Shown piece after piece: positions 10,499 through 24,051 of a DNA stretch of 64,000 nt. The DNA comes from Acholoe squamosa (Eukaryota > Annelida > Polychaeta > Phyllodocida > Polynoidae). Made by a program: the position numbers and the translations under genes. Positions within the stretch are counted from its first letter, which is position 1; every line of letters begins with the position of its first letter. The stretch spans positions 83,763,959 to 83,827,958 of the forward strand of contig OX439035.1 in the NCBI GenBank assembly GCA_949317995.1, written 5' to 3'. The notes under the pieces are model-generated. The model saw nothing but the letters and a program-made list of their open reading frames with translations. It did no database searches and had not been told where the DNA came from.

Positions 10499-12164
10499 CA
10501 TCCCTGAAGTACACACTAATGAAGTCCAATTAGTTCTCGCAGGTCAACCTTCTCAATTACCACTAATTGACCTTTTGCACGCCAATTACCTCTACGCGTG
10601 AAGTCAATAACCATGTACCCGTACATGTGAAGTCAACTCAAGTTGACAACCCCCCCTCCCCAATAAAGCTCGATTCCTACCATTTTAGTTGTTACCCCTC
10701 GGATTTAAAATAGGATGAAGTAAGAGCCATATCGCACCCCTCCAGTGTCAGAACCCCAGCAGGTCATGCACGTGTCGTGATAAGGAGGGCAGAGGACCAT
10801 GTCCCATGTAACTTTCATGACGTAACTAAATCACCCACGTAATGTCGTCTGCTCCTACTCACCCTAAGTCCGACTGTCCCGTAACGATCCACGTGTGGTA
10901 GAAGGGCCGTGGCCAGATAGAGGCCGGCAGATGAGGGTAGGGCTGGCCGGCAGCAAGGCCGCTATGTCCGGCACAGGGGGCGGGGCGGGCAGCGTGCAGA
11001 CGCCGTGTTGTGGGCCGAGCTAGTGGATGTCGTAATACACAGTTACACCACGCGTCGTTACGTGCCGGACAACACTGGACGGGTCCACTAGCTGCTGACC
11101 ACTGGTCAGAGGGGTGGTAGGTGACGAGTCTCAGGTGGGACAGGTGCTAGAACCGTAGTGGGTTCTTAGTAGGCACGAGTGGCGTATGCGATTCGTACCC
11201 TACGGCACCTGTAAGGTGCACCTATTGAATACACTTGATGTGAAAAAGCTAAAGCGGGGTGTGTGTCTCGGAGAAGACGGGTATAAATTCTTCTATAAAA
11301 ATGCCTATGTGCTACAACTTGGAAGGATCTCTCCGTTGGCAAGTGCTAACCAATTCTATTGACTAGAAGAGGGGGGGAGGGGTAAAACAAATGTTGGTAA
11401 CAAAGACTAAACAATTTCTCCCGGCAAAATTTCACCAAACTGGTAGTACACGAGTTGAGCCATTTATGAAAAAAAATCAACCCCTTCTCTTCCGCAATTC
11501 ACAACAAACATAATCCGCACTAAGCCTAAGGATTCGGGAACGCTCAATAATTATGTCACTGATTTTTGGACCTTCACTCAGGACCCTGGCCCCATATCAC
11601 TTCTTTTATGCCTATGGTACCAATACACCTTCAATGTCGCTGCTTAGTACCCGCAGTCATATTTCTTGTACAGCTTTCCCTTTATAATATTTCAAGCAAC
11701 ATAGTTAAAAAGTGAAATCTTGAAATAAAATGCTTATAAGGTGTTTTTTTTTCTGATTTTAATGTTTCTAATAAACTCACATACGTACATGTATAATATT
11801 ATCATAGATATAAGTTTGTACATCCTCTCGAGAAAAAAAGAAGTTTTCAGAACGCAACTACATTTGAGAGAATGTATGGCAGTGTGTGCGATGTATCGTA
11901 TTTGGCACATGTCTTCTTTATATGGCCTTAGACTAAGCAAGCACGAGCACAACATATCCTGTCCTCGTTCGTTCAATAACTTGTAATGCAAGCCCCCACC
12001 CCCCCCCAAAAAAAAAAGAAAGAAAAAAACACATTGTCAAACGCATTAATTGTACTTGTTTAAGAAATCCTGATGCAAAACTGTCTTTTTTTTAAATCTG
12101 TAAGACTACTCGTCACTTTTAAAATCATCTTTGTAAATCGAAAACAAACAAAAAGTAAATCCCG

Positions 12165-15100
12165 TTAATCACCATCAGTCTTAGATTCTGTGTAACGCTG
12201 TGAGAGTGGTGTGCGTACTCCTGTGGTGAAGCATAACGTGGCCCTCTGGTAGTAATCCGACGCTACCTCCAGGTTATTTACAACGTCTTGAAGCGCCACC
12301 GCGCGCCCTATGCCTGAACCAGGAGCGTCAAAACGCACATGTGTGAAGTGGACGTGAAGATGGTAGTAGGAGGGCTGGTAGTGGAAGTAAATCCTCAACT
12401 TGTCATCACCTACCCCGTACTTATCCTTGATAGCAGCCTGAAGAAGATGTAGTACACATTAAACACATTAATCAGCTGCTTGTATAAAATTGATTCATGA
12501 ATAGAGTTTACTTTGGAAAGATGGGACTGCGTTCTTTGTTTAGTTATAATGTAAGGCTTATCTGGGAGACATATAAACAGAGATGCCACTCACTCATAAA
12601 TGAGAATCGGAAATCGTCCTTATTTTCTCAACTTTGAATAGGGAACATATGTATGAATGACAGCCTTAAAATTCGAAATTCCGACAAGGCTAGGAAAAGT
12701 GACATTCGGATAAAAAGAAAAGTTGACTGCACTTTCCAGGGAACAGCAAGGTTCAGTTTTAACACAACAAACGCACATGACAACTGTGAATTGATTTTGA
12801 GTGGTCTAGGTTGATAACTGTTGATTTTTTTTTTTTACATTTTATCAGGTTGTCACAGGCTACATTGAATTGCTATGCACAGGCAGAATACACATCATAT
12901 ATTTTGTATTTGCAAAATATCTAGTTATTACTGGATTGGACACATCTCTCCTTTATTTTCTACGCAAGATTACAACGCAAGAAGAGATCACTCACTGTGC
13001 CTTTATCCCTGATGTTGCGCAGGAGGGGGAGATGGTCTGCTGTGAGATCCCTCAGTGACTTGATCCCATGTCGGTGAATGATGGCCACAAGATACAGGTC
13101 CTCCACCTGCTTTCCGTCCCATTTCATGTCGGGGAGGAGGATGAAACCATTCTCTGCATCAGCGTCCTCGAACACAATACGCTCTGACTCTTTCTTCTTC
13201 TCCAATATATTATACACCCACTGGTATTTTAGAAAAGGAAGCCAGAAACATGTAAACATAAAAAAAGGTAAAATATACTGTTACATGTAGGGCGAATGTT
13301 AGTTTTAGTGTTACTTAATGCACTCGGCTTTTGATTACTACACACCCTACTAAACAGATACATACCCAATACAAGTGAACCTTTGCATTTATATTTCATG
13401 TTATTTTTGCCAGAAATTTTTTTTTCTTTAAAAAATATCACACAAACTTGATTATTTACAATGTTTTATTTTGAGTACTGTTACTGGCCGTGAGATACAG
13501 GTGGGGTGTGTGATACGGAGCTGCAGTGGTAAACCTATGGGCTGTCAGTATCTCGGGCATATCAACATGAAATAAATCTCTATTCTATAACATCGAGTTA
13601 TTCTTTCCATGTTATAGACCAAATTACACAAAGTGCACTTTATAAACATGTGTATTCACCTGAGTGTTGAACTGGCTTGCTTCAATATAGGGTAGTGTTA
13701 TTTTTGTGTAGTCTTCAGGTGTTTCTCGTATCATACATATGTCCTGTGATGTATTTTTATCTATGTGCTTCTCAGTTGCTGGATATATAAGCGTGGCTTT
13801 GACTACTGCAAAAGAAAATACACCTCCCTTAAAATGTAGATTTATTCTATTTTCATGTAATCATTGTAATTTCAACTGGTTTATTCATATCAGAATAATC
13901 TAGGGAGCAAAACTCTCGTTTCTAGGGACATGCAGCTACAGGTCAAATTACATAGGCAATGTACTGGGAAAAGTCACTTTTTTTCAGATTCCCTTTCTAG
14001 TATTAAGATTAGAAAAGTAGGCATCAAATATGTGATGTAAATTATTAATATCTTCCAGACTTTGTGATTCATAGGTGGGTGGGCATTTTTAGTAAATTCC
14101 CTATTTCATTTAACCCTTCCGGGGGACGTGCTGGTTGCTGTGATGTTTGTAATACATGTATACCCCATAGGAAAGTCTGCAGTGAATACCGGAAATATAG
14201 ATTGGTTGGCACTGCACTGCGCTTGCTTTCTATATTACTGGTTTGTGTTTCTAATTAATTTTTTGGGAAGCCTTAACAAAAACAAAAGAATGCAAGAGTA
14301 GTTGGATGCAGAGATGCCACTCACTGACCGACAAAAACCCGGAAAATTGGACTTCAGACACATTTGCCCAGGAATTTAACATAATTTAATACAGAAATCT
14401 TAGAATCAAAACCAGGAATTTCTGGTAAACCAGGAAAAGTGGCATCTCTGTGGGCGATACTTCAGCATGGTAGCTTTGCCAGCTTTCCTCATCACTCAGT
14501 AATGCCAATGGAAGATGATCTTACCCCGTTCTGTCACATACGACCAGATGTGTCATAGCGAGGAGAGTTTGCAGCTTTCCAAGCTATCACACCCCAACAC
14601 TTTGCAACAGCTAGACTTGGCATGATATCACAGTTTCTGCTAGATCTTCTCAGATATATATTGACGTCAACTGACAAGGATATTTCATTTCTACACATGA
14701 GGCGGACCAGCCTGTAGTGAAACCCAGCATTGATTTTGCCTGATATATTATAATCAAGATTTCAAAGCACCCGGTAAGTAATTATGATTTAATACAATCC
14801 TCATAAAGACTAGCAAAGACTGTGTATGACATAATGTTTGTATTTAAATTCAGAGATGATATTCCTTATTAAGGGAGGGGGGATCACTTTTTTCAAGTAT
14901 GTGAGTTGGGCGCCGAACCAACTTGTCCAGTATCATGAGTATGACTATGAGTATGTTATTGTTAATTGTTCTCTTTTAGTTTTACTTTAGACTCTTACCA
15001 TTCACATCATTGGTTGGCATGCACTGGAAAGTGCTGTATATATCGTTCTGTAGAGTCACGTCTGTCGATGTTCTCTCTGATAACATCTTCTCTACGGAGT

Positions 15101-15329
15101 CTTTCGTGAAGGGTGTCTTCTCAAGAATGACCACCGCATCAGCATCACTGCCCACGAACTTCCCGGTGACGCACATCACCTTCTCCCTTGGCCGATCGCT
15201 GAGTACGCGGTCAACATTGAAACCTGCAAAACGGTGTTCATCGGTCTTCAGCTGACCATTTCCATCGGCTGTCGCACTCTCAGAAGACAGCTTCACCTTC
15301 TTAACATCTGGTTCTCCCGCTTCAATCAT
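12165..15329 (-). CDS. DCPS: Scavenger mRNA-decapping enzyme DcpS (m7GpppX diphosphatase)
   Basis: Complete gene with four minus-strand exons: 14999-15329, 13660-13805, 12996-13220 and 12165-12437. Splice sites are GT-AG and the phases agree, giving 324 residues (human DCPS has 337). The enzyme is a HIT-family hydrolase that cleaves the cap left after 3'-to-5' mRNA decay, releasing m7GMP. The HIT signature HLHVHF lies at about residues 260-265, with the central His as nucleophile. Family-typical segments are present: [11 protein letters not shown] in exon 2, WVYNILEKK and [14 protein letters not shown] in exon 3, and [10 protein letters not shown] and APGSGI in exon 4. The N-terminal region is KKVKLS-like and basic, as in the human protein. 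The start at 15329 is the first Met of exon 1. Transcribed divergently from CFAP276. Confidence 0.95.
14309..14450. mobile_element. MITE, CAGAGATGCCACT family, copy 1 (DCPS intron)
   Basis: Starts CAGAGATGCCACTCACT and ends AAAAGTGGCATCTCTG, an inverted-repeat pair. The 142-bp sequence is nearly self-complementary, with internal AACCAGGAA and TTCCTGG blocks. Sister copies at 25785-25918 and 48534-48676 have plausible 6-bp target duplications. Diverged relatives occur near 12578-12705 and 43912-44042. Confidence 0.8.
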
Positions 15330-15790
15330 TATATTAATAGATTTTCTTTGAAACTTCGTGTCTTTGATTCACACAATTTCACATTTGCCGGCAATAGAAA
15401 AGGGCAGGAGTCGTTGTTGTATGAACCCGTTCAACCGCCCGTACTGTTAAAAAGTGACGGGAGATGGCGCTAAGATCGGGAAAATGTCATTCTCTTCCCT
15501 TTATCTGAAATCAAAAAGCCCCCGATCATATGTGTGGATATATTATTTGCTTCGATAATTTTGCATTTGAGTTACTTCATTTGCAACTACTTTCTTAGAA
15601 TATCTGTTGTTCAAGCAGATTTTCTGCAACTATTTAGAACTAAGACTCTGATGAAGAGTGAATCATCTACCCATAATGCACCTGCGTCGTCAAGGTAGTT
15701 ATGACAACAAGCACAGGCAGGATTACATCTAACTGAGGGAGAGGTGTGGTCGCCTGGGTTTGATTTGTTTTTATTATTTCTTCAAGCAAA
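15330..15790. promoter_or_regulatory. Putative bidirectional promoter between DCPS and CFAP276
   Basis: The two start codons face away from each other across 461 bp with no other gene between. A 14-bp sequence at 15695-15708 (GTAGTTATGACAAC) matches 10 of 14 positions of the RFX X-box, the usual control site of cilia genes. That fits CFAP276, but the match is weak. No TATA box was identified. Confidence 0.45.
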
Positions 15791-18700
15791 ATGATGTCTA
15801 CACGGGACCCCCTTGCTTTCCCTAAACTACAGAACGACGATGATTTCATTGGATCAAGATCAACTCAGGTAAGTTACCTTAGTAATTTGTGTGGAGTAGA
15901 TTTAGATTCTAGCCTAGCCCTAGACTAGACTCGAGTTAGGCTAGTCTAGAACTAGACTGAGTATCGTCTCTCCATGGTGGGCATTCTGTTCGGTAAACAG
16001 AGCTGCTTATGGTGGCTAGGCTAGACCTAGCCACTCTCGTAGCCCTACGAAAGTAGGCTAGACCTAGAAGTAGAATCCAGATCTATGGCTATGCAATATT
16101 CTGAAATAAATACTGGGCAAGCCTGGTCATGGATATCCAAAGACAAAGTTAGAGACTAAAGTGATTGTTTAGCTTCTTTTTTTTCTTTGATTGATTATTA
16201 TTCCCATCCCCCTGCTCTTCCTGCTTCCTGTGCCTGTGGGCAGAGAAAGAAAAACGTACCCTCTTTGCTGTGGGTTTTTTATTGTAAGTTGTGGCACTTT
16301 TTTTTCCTTTTTTTTTTTAAACAGTTTTATTTTATCCTGGTTACAGAAACTCGGTTAACCAGGGGGGAGAAAGGTGTGGGGTTGCTTCCCCTATTTTGCA
16401 AGTCCAGTCTATGTCACCCATTTCATCCACACCCCCTAAACTACCTAGCTATTTGTTGCATATAAAAGTATTACAAGACGTCACATGAAAAAAGATAAAG
16501 ACAGTACAAAGACAGGGACAGGGTATCGATTGCTTTCTAACTAACTAGGCAGCCGGTAACAAATGTCTCATCAGTACAACATTATCAATGCACCTAACTC
16601 TAGCACTGTGATTTATCGTGTCTGTCACTGTGATCAGGGATGGTGGGTTTGGGGGTGGACAAAAAAAATTCAGACCCCTCATAATCATAAGTGGGGGGAG
16701 ACAAAAAAAAAAGTCACCCCTTTTGAGCAAAAAATATGCACGCTACTAAAGAATAAAAGGGGGGGGGTACAGAAAATTTTCCCGTCCAAGGGGGGGATGA
16801 AAAATTTTTCGCCATGCACACGCAGAATTTCACCAACCCCCCTGGCCCTGTTGTTATAAAATGACCACTCCCTAATTAAGGCAAGACATCATGAATTGTC
16901 ATTTCTACCAAACACTCTCAGCTTGAGGTTCAGACAAAGCTGGTCCAGCAGGGTAATAGGTATAAAACGTGTGATAGGTATAAATAGGTATAAAACGTCC
17001 TAGCAATAGAATAATAACATATTTATCATTGCCTGCATTGTTCCAGAAATGATATTTGACAATTTGATATTTTTCCTTTTCAGAAACAACCATACACTGT
17101 CCCCACCCATTTAGCACAGAAGGAGGCACCATGGCAGAGACTGAATTCTACCCCAACTCTGGCCAGCTTTCGCCGTGAGGTTACTTACTTCGACCCAAAT
17201 GCACCCAGAGACAGTCTAGACTTTGTCCTCAAGGCAGAGTACAATCATCATGCAGGATTCCTCAAGGCACAAAATGAGACATTAGTCCAATTGGAAACCC
17301 TGAACGAAGATCACGGGTAAGCTACTGTGTGATGTTCTTTTACTCAGCAATCTAGAATACATATTGAATTGAGCTATATATACAAGTGAGTGATCTGTAG
17401 AATGTCGCTTATATATTAACAAGGATCATGCGAAACTTTAGATACAACAGTAACTTGCTACATGTTTTCGTGTTTTTTTGGGGTTTCTTTTTCACCAACA
17501 TTTGATGGGTTTTTCTACAAGCTTCTTCCTCGAATAATTTTAATCTGACTAAACTTCAAGTTCTATTACACAGTATTTCATAGTTTTTACTGCCTGAATA
17601 ACTATTTTTCCTATCTTATTGCAAGGCGTGTATTGAAAAACCGGCTTATCAATGTGCCACCAGAGAAGAACCCATTGAACCACCCCCTGCGGATATGTGA
17701 GCCAATCAAAAAGGAGAACATCAACAGCATCAAAACTGCCATCGGTAAGAAAAATCTTTTAATAACTAGTTTCATCAGTTCAATAACATAATGTGTCATA
17801 GCTCAACTTGCATGTCCCATAATGTAAATGTTGATACTACAGTACAGCAATTACTAAGAATTTTGAATGAATTACGATCCATACAATGTAAACACTATAT
17901 TTTCTTCGTTTCTGAATTAAAAGAAATACAGCCGAGATTTCAGGTTTGATATTCTATGGTCATGCACACTTTCATATTACACATATCAATTATTACATGT
18001 CAATACACATAAATTATACACACAAGTTTAGTAGGGCAGATGTTTATATTGATCAGTATTTGTGTCTTTCACCAACTTTGACTGATACATATATACGGTA
18101 CTCTGTAGTACACCCACATTTTCCTAGTGTAGACCTTTACCCAAAATTGACCTTTCAAATAAGGTTTGAACATTACCACATGTTTAACTACTTAGCTTTA
18201 ACCTAGGCGCTCCATATCTCACATCCCCCCTATGAGATAACCCACCTATGTATCTCACGGCCAAATACCCACAAAACATGTGAATTATCACATTTTATGC
18301 AATTTTAAGGAGTTTTGAAAATTTCTGACCAAAGTAACATGAAATAAATGCAAAGGATCATGAGAATTGGGTATGACTAAGGGTTATGTCACTTGGCTTC
18401 ACATCTTGTGATAACCCTCAGTCATACCCAATTCTTATGAACCTTTCACAGATTCGTGAATCTTTTGCCTATGTATTATGAGACAATCGTACTCGTTTTT
18501 ATCATATATGAGTTAATCTAAATTTGCTATTTTCTGCGTCCACCTATTTTAGAGAGCAGAATGTTTTTCGTTCTTACATTACCTGTACACAGAAGTTGTG
18601 TATAAGATCATTTTTAATATGGCAGAACAGGAGACAACCATTGAGAAATAATTAACTTTACAAATATACCATTCAATTTTGATGCGCTGGAAGTTTAGTG

Positions 18701-19220
18701 CGTTGTTTTGTAACTGAAGAAGATACTTATAATCTGGTTTCTCAATTCACTTACCATATTCCCCCGTGTTTAAGATGCGTCTTATACATAAATCCGAGGC
18801 CTCCTGCGCCTTATAGAAGAATCAGTCCAAAGACAGGGTGCGTCTTATGGGCAGAGAACCTATAGTACAGTCCTAAACCTTCAAAAATTAAGACCTAGGT
18901 GCGCCTTCTACTCAGGCTTTATCTTATACGCGGGATGTGTCTTATACACGAGAGACTACAGTAAATTCTTACATCTAGGTTAAAAAAGTAAGTTTTCTTG
19001 CTGTCCTCGAGTTGTTTTTTGTTGTTTTGTTGTTGTTTTTTTTTTTTTTGCCAAATAGATCTAGATGGAGAACCAAGAGGTTCTTTGTCTGTATCAATAT
19101 TTCGAATCAATTGAATTTGTGTATTAATAGTGTATCTATTGAATTGCAGAGGGACATCACACTCAGACAACCAACCGTGGATACTCCAGGAAACCAGATG
19201 GTGGCTTCTTCGCCTCATAG
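15791..19220 (+). CDS. CFAP276: Cilia- and flagella-associated protein 276 (C1orf194-like)
   Basis: Complete gene with four exons: 15791-15868, 17084-17316, 17626-17744 and 19150-19220. All splice sites are GT-AG with matching phases, giving 166 residues, close to the human protein as remembered. Recognised by conserved segments: RDPLAFP near the N-terminus, PTHLAQ then PWQRLNSTPTLAS in exon 2, YFDPNAPRDSLDF and YNHH soon after, and the C-terminal NRGYSRKPDGGFF in exon 4. The family forms part of the microtubule inner proteins of motile cilia. Two adjacent ATG codons (15791, 15794) leave the exact start open by one codon. Transcribed head to head with DCPS. Intron 1 contains a CTAGACTAG-rich patch (15900-16080), and introns 1 and 3 contain transposon fragments. 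Confidence 0.9.
18351..18447. repeat. Hairpin-forming inverted repeat in CFAP276 intron 3
   Basis: Arms with GAGAATTGGGTATGACT and its complement AGTCATACCCAATTCTTATG enclose a short loop, giving a near-perfect stem of about 40 bp. Probably a small fold-back MITE. Confidence 0.75.
18754..18961. mobile_element. TA-flanked MITE, CCGTAATCTCCCGCGTATAAGG family (diverged)
   Basis: Ends are degenerate inverted repeats containing GTCTTATAC blocks, flanked by TA on both sides. It belongs to the family best seen at 25188, 36535, 58418 and 62785. Confidence 0.6.
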
Positions 19221-20510
19221 ATCATATTCTCACCGTTATCACTCATTCCTCTCTCAAGCCTCATGCGCTATAATTTCGATGTAAATAGACAAACGTAATC
19301 ATGATTAACACATATGCATGGACTTGCTCAGTAAATATCGAAGAACAATCAAGATCAGTATTTATTATAATGGCACCATTGTTAGAAGTCAGTATACATG
19401 TAATTTCTGAAGCTGTGATAGCTCTATACAAAGAAGTTCAATGACTTATAATTGATAGAACCTACGCTCTGTATTAATGATTCCTTCCACCTGACCAAGA
19501 TCATGATTATTGGGTCTAGCAGTATATTCTTTTTTACTGAGAATGCCTTAACTTGTCATGCACTGATGCACTTGCTGCCCAAATAATTTTTTTTCTGACG
19601 TGGTAATGATGCATGTAATTCCACATTGTAATTCATCGCGAATGAATACATGTTCGTCTATGGCACATGTGTATGGGCATCTACAGTCGACCATACATAT
19701 CCCATATTGAGTCATTTTATTTGCCCCTGAAACCATGTTTTATAGAGTAGTATTTACTGTTTGTTTTGTTATAGTGTGAATGATAAAGGTTGTGAATTCC
19801 CCTGTGGGGAGATTGGATGCAATGTACTTATAGATAACCTATAGCCAAGAGCTCGTGGGTTTACCAAAGCAAAATGTGATAGAGGACGCCACCACGTTTG
19901 AACACTTCCCGGTTGGATCCCATTCCCCAAATAGGCTTTGTTTTCCCCCCCTTTAATCAAATTTAGCTGTGTGAACTATTTTCTCTAAGATGATTTATTG
20001 TTGAAATCAACTGTGATGTACCGGTATATTAATTTGACTTTGCGTTTCACCAATATGAACAAGTAGTACGTTAGCATGTATGAAAGTATCTGCAGTACAG
20101 TCGTAAGAGTGATTGATTCTACCCACTTCAATGTCAAATCAGAGAATGCACTATGTCTAATAGAATTTTACAGAAGAAATGTTTGCTGTGATACGGAGCA
20201 AAGCTACCAACACACTAGGTAACAGTATTAAGTTATTACGCAGAACATATCAGTAACAAAGGTTTACTTTGTTGCGTGTCAATAACCTCAGTAAGGTACT
20301 TTTATCCACTTGTATCGCTAATGCTTGAATAAACTTTTAAATCACCAAATATATTAAACACCACTTTAAGTTTGAGTTCTTTTCTGTAATTGACTATGGC
20401 TTACACACAAGTTTTTTTGCACAGCTACAATTTTGACAGCCTCTTGAAACTGACCACCCACCCCTTTTTTTTCTTTTTTTTTTATGGGTGAGCATAGAAA
20501 TGCACAAATA

Positions 20511-20664
20511 CATAAGCAAATGTCAACTCCCATTACATATTTTTGCATCGTATTCCCCGAGGTGCGGCTGGCGTATTCCACTCAACCGTATAATGGCTTC
20601 GTGGAATACACCTCAGGGAATACGATACAAAAATATGTAATGGGAGTTGACATTTGCACTTATG
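20511..20664. repeat. Fold-back element (about 65-bp arms)
   Basis: The left arm, with AAATGTCAACTCCCATTACA then ATCGTATTCCCCGAGGTG, is matched by its reverse complement in the right arm. Only a short spacer separates them. Confidence 0.8.
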
Positions 20665-20975
20665 TCATGGCCCACAGGATAATTTGCTTTTAAATAAAGA
20701 AAAACTCCCTGTTTGCTGCAACAGGTCATGTGACCGTGTTCAGTACTGTTCTATAGTAACGATCGTATCAGCCATGACATAATGTTGAATATCTATGGTG
20801 TGAGTAGTATATCGAAAGGTGTGAGTAGCATATGGTGAGATGTTAGTAGTTTATGTATATGGAATGGGTGTGAGTAGATAGATAGAACTAAACGACCGTG
20901 GTGTACGAGGACACCAGGGGAGTTTCGTTCTATATTTATTTTATGTTTTTAGAGGGTTTAATTAACTGAAAATTA

Positions 20976-21232
20976 GGGAGTGGTCATTATTTATCAACAG
21001 GGGGGGTGGTGGGTTTGAGGGGGGGGGCATAAAATTTTCAGACCCCTCTTGAGGGGGGGCTAGAAAAATTCACCCTCTTTTTAGCAAAAAAGCCCGTGCG
21101 CTACTATAGATCAAAGAGGGGCGCGGGGGGCGCAAAAAATTTTGACTGCAGTCGGGGGGGGGCGTAATAGATTTTCGCACATCCGCGCAAAAACCCACCA
21201 CCCCCCCCTGTTGATAAATAATGACCACTCCC
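20976..21232. mobile_element. PIF/Harbinger-like MITE with TTA target duplication
   Basis: Inverted ends GGGAGTGGTCATTATTTATC and their complement, about 28 bp each, are flanked by TTA at 20973-20975 and 21233-21235. A 3-bp TWA duplication is typical of PIF/Harbinger. The interior is G-rich and non-coding. Related ends occur near 16872 (GACCACTCCC) and 24234. Confidence 0.75.
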
Positions 21233-22291
21233 TTAGCAAAATCTGTTACCGTAGTTCACCGCACGAGCGCCGGTCCGCCACTTTGAATGTTTACACGCAG
21301 CCAGAACGAGGCTACGGTACTGGATCGGCCGCTGTGGTGGATCGGCACACGTTACGCCACTGGGGGTGTGCGGATCGGCCCTGCAATGCTATCTCTATGG
21401 GAAGAAGTTATTCACATAAAATAATATATGGTGAGGTGTGAGTAGTATATGTATATGGATGGTGTGAGTCGTATATGGAGAGGTGTGAGTAGTATATGTA
21501 TGGTGTGAGTTGTATCATGGAGACTAGAGGAATGGAGATAAAAGAAGGGGAAACCTGGGACCAGCTTATTTTCGATTAGATATGGTTAGTAAAGTCCCCA
21601 GCAGGTGGTAAGTGTCTCCTCTCCGTAACTAAGCTGCTCATACCTGCTGCTGTGAGGGCTGGGTCTGTGTACAGGATGGGGTGTAAGAGGTATTTAAATG
21701 AGGGGTTGATTCTAGTTGATACAAAGGCACACACAGAGCCACTGATACATGTTTGAGTTTGAGGAAACTTGTCTAGTAACCAATATCACATAGATATTTT
21801 TATTAGAAAATGTATTAAAATATGAATCTAAAAAGCAGGACATGTTAATTGGAATATGTATTTGCCAAAAAAGGCAGCATTTAAACATATGTTAATAATC
21901 GGGATTTAGTCAATGAGAAATTATTTATATAAATGTATTAAACAGCTTTCACTAAAATGCAAACAGAAAACTATGAACTATTTTCACACCTTTATAAAGC
22001 CTTATTTCTTTACTTTTTGTAGAGGTGCTTGCATTAGATGTCAACTTAATATATTTGTATATTTTGTGTTATTGAAAAAAGGATTTCTGGTGGTAACATG
22101 GTCTTCAAAGGCTTTCTGGCTAAGTAGGGGTTAGGGCTATAAAACTGGCTATGCTGGTGTATATTCCTCAGATGTTGGAGTTATTAAGGCCCTATGAAAC
22201 ACTCAGTAATGCCGACGGATTCTAGTTAGTTCTCTCGTCTTTTACACTCTATGGTTGTATATAGCGAGATGTGAGTAGTATATGTACAAAT

Positions 22292-23758
22292 CAGGGGCGG
22301 ATCCAGGATTTTCAAAAAGGGGGGCGCACATTCTGGCTATGGGATGTAGCTGGATGGGCAGATACATAGTCACAAGCGAAGCGCAGTGATTTCGCAAGCG
22401 ACATGGTGGGGAAGGTCTGGGGGCATGCCCCCCTAGGAAAATTTTGAATTCTAGAGGGCATTTGGTGCATTCTGGTACATTTGTAGACCGCAATTCAGAG
22501 GCTACCATAATCAATTTGTTAGAAAATTTCAAGGGCAGAGCAAGGGGAGATGTACATTTTGGTAATTGTAGTCTAGAATGTCTATAGGCATACATGTATA
22601 TCAAAAAGGGGGTATCAAGGGAAAAACTGTTGTCCTTGTTAAAGGAACAAACCCAACCCCAATTACAAGTCAGTATACCTCTCAAGATGCACCAGAAATC
22701 ACTATATGCCCTCCTAAATCCATGCCCCAATACCCCTTACCAAATTTGCTCACAATGCCATCAACTCAATGAGCTAGGTCTAGGCCTACACCCATTGCCT
22801 GTGATTGTGGTAAACCCCTGCTTTTACTAACATTAAGAAACTAGGCAAGGCCTAGCAAGTGTTCTGCATATCAGAGGTGAATGTTCCTTTAGGTCAAAGG
22901 GGCAGGTCTAAATAGTGATTTATAAGAGCAATATTTACCCTAGACACCTAGCATATTGACTGACAATGTTGGGATAATGAGAGTGCGGGTGAGGGCAGGG
23001 CGAGACTGAGAGTGGCAGGATGGTGAGATCATAAGGAATAGTGGAGAAATTATAAAAAGAAGACTCCCCACTTCCCCAGTGATCCACCTTTGCCCCTTCT
23101 GAAACTTCCCCCTTCAGTTCACCCCAAACCTTTACAATCTGTCCATTCCTCCCAATCATTAATTTTAAGGTCCCAAGTAGCCGTTTAGAGGCAATGGATA
23201 TATTATGTGTTGATATGTAAAGCCTACATATCATATGCAGTGGATCCAGGGGGGCCTAGGGGCAATGCCGCCCCCTCCCCATAGACCAGAGGAAAGGGGA
23301 CCTTAGTATGACTCTTAACTACAGGAAATCCAGCCTGGGACCCTGTCTGTGCCCCGCCCCCACACCCCACCAAATTTCATGGCTGCATAACCCTGACCAT
23401 CCTTTCTGGATCAGTTCCTTATAGTCTATTGTAAATTATAAGGATGGACAGGTCAGAACAGAAGGAAAGGACAGACAAAAACTACACCGCCTGATAGTAA
23501 AGCAATGAGGGAAGGCAATCAGTGAATGAGAGGAGAGAGGGAATACCTAGATAGAAAGAAAGGAAGTGAAGAGTGGGAGGGAATGGAATGACAGGGAGGA
23601 TTGAAGGCATGCCTGAACAGAACCCCCTATCAGAAGAAGACCTACTAAGTTCATGTCTATGAAAGCCCAGAAAAATATCTATCTAATACACCCATAGCCG
23701 GAAAAATAGGGGGGGGGCGCGCGTTGGGTGTGCCCCCCCCCCCCTGGATCCACGCCTG
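22292..23758. mobile_element. Element(s) with CAGGGGCGGATCCAGG-type ends
   Basis: The left end is CAGGGGCGGATCCAGG at 22292 and the right end is CCTGGATCCACGCCTG at 23743-23758. A second left-like end (CAGTGGATCCAGGGG) at about 23240 suggests that the 1.5 kb is either one element or two adjoining ones. No intact transposase was seen. Confidence 0.55.
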
Positions 23759-23871
23759 AGTCAAATGTATATATGGATGGGTGTGAGTAGTATATGGAGA
23801 GGTGCGAGGAGTATATTGTGAGAAGTGATTAGTATATGTATATGGATGATGTGAGTTGTATATGGAGAGGT

Positions 23872-24051
23872 GTGAGTGAGTAATAGATGTTTAACGGCAT
23901 TTCGACAGCTACGGTCATATTCATGGCGAGAACGACATTACACAATTTCAAAGGGGAATGTGTCAGTGCCCGCGCATATGTGCACCACACACATCCCGAG
24001 GGGATAGGAAAGAGGAGAAATAGACCCTTTTAAGTGGGCTAGGGAAGCCCG
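23872..24051 (+). mobile_element. SINE copy 3, inserted in the minisatellite
   Basis: Same family as 4731 and 10307. GGAGAGGTGTGAG occurs on both sides. Because this is also the minisatellite unit, the exact boundary of the target duplication is ambiguous. Confidence 0.8.

Larger units (their letters stand above)
2942..12164. other. Intergenic region, repeat-rich, no gene recognised
   Basis: No reading frame here has a recognisable protein or chains into exons. Open frames over the (TA)n runs and the tRNA-like elements are artefacts of repeats. The supported contents are listed separately: MITEs at 3398 and 6674, SINEs at 4731 and 10307, (GA)n at 7102, the LTR-like element at 8312-8981 and a long inverted repeat at 9564-10109. 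A CAGTGGCGGATCCAGG-type transposon end begins near 3242, and a related end begins near 8143. The stretch 10511-12164 shows only low-complexity C/G runs. Confidence 0.7.

Noticed and set aside
12578-12705. Possible exon in DCPS intron 3
   Set aside because: It is a diverged CAGAGATGCCACT-type MITE; DCPS is complete without it.
22242-22730. Minus-strand open frame of 162 codons
   Set aside because: Lies in a GGCGGATCCAGG-ended transposon and minisatellite; composition and sequence do not resemble a protein domain.
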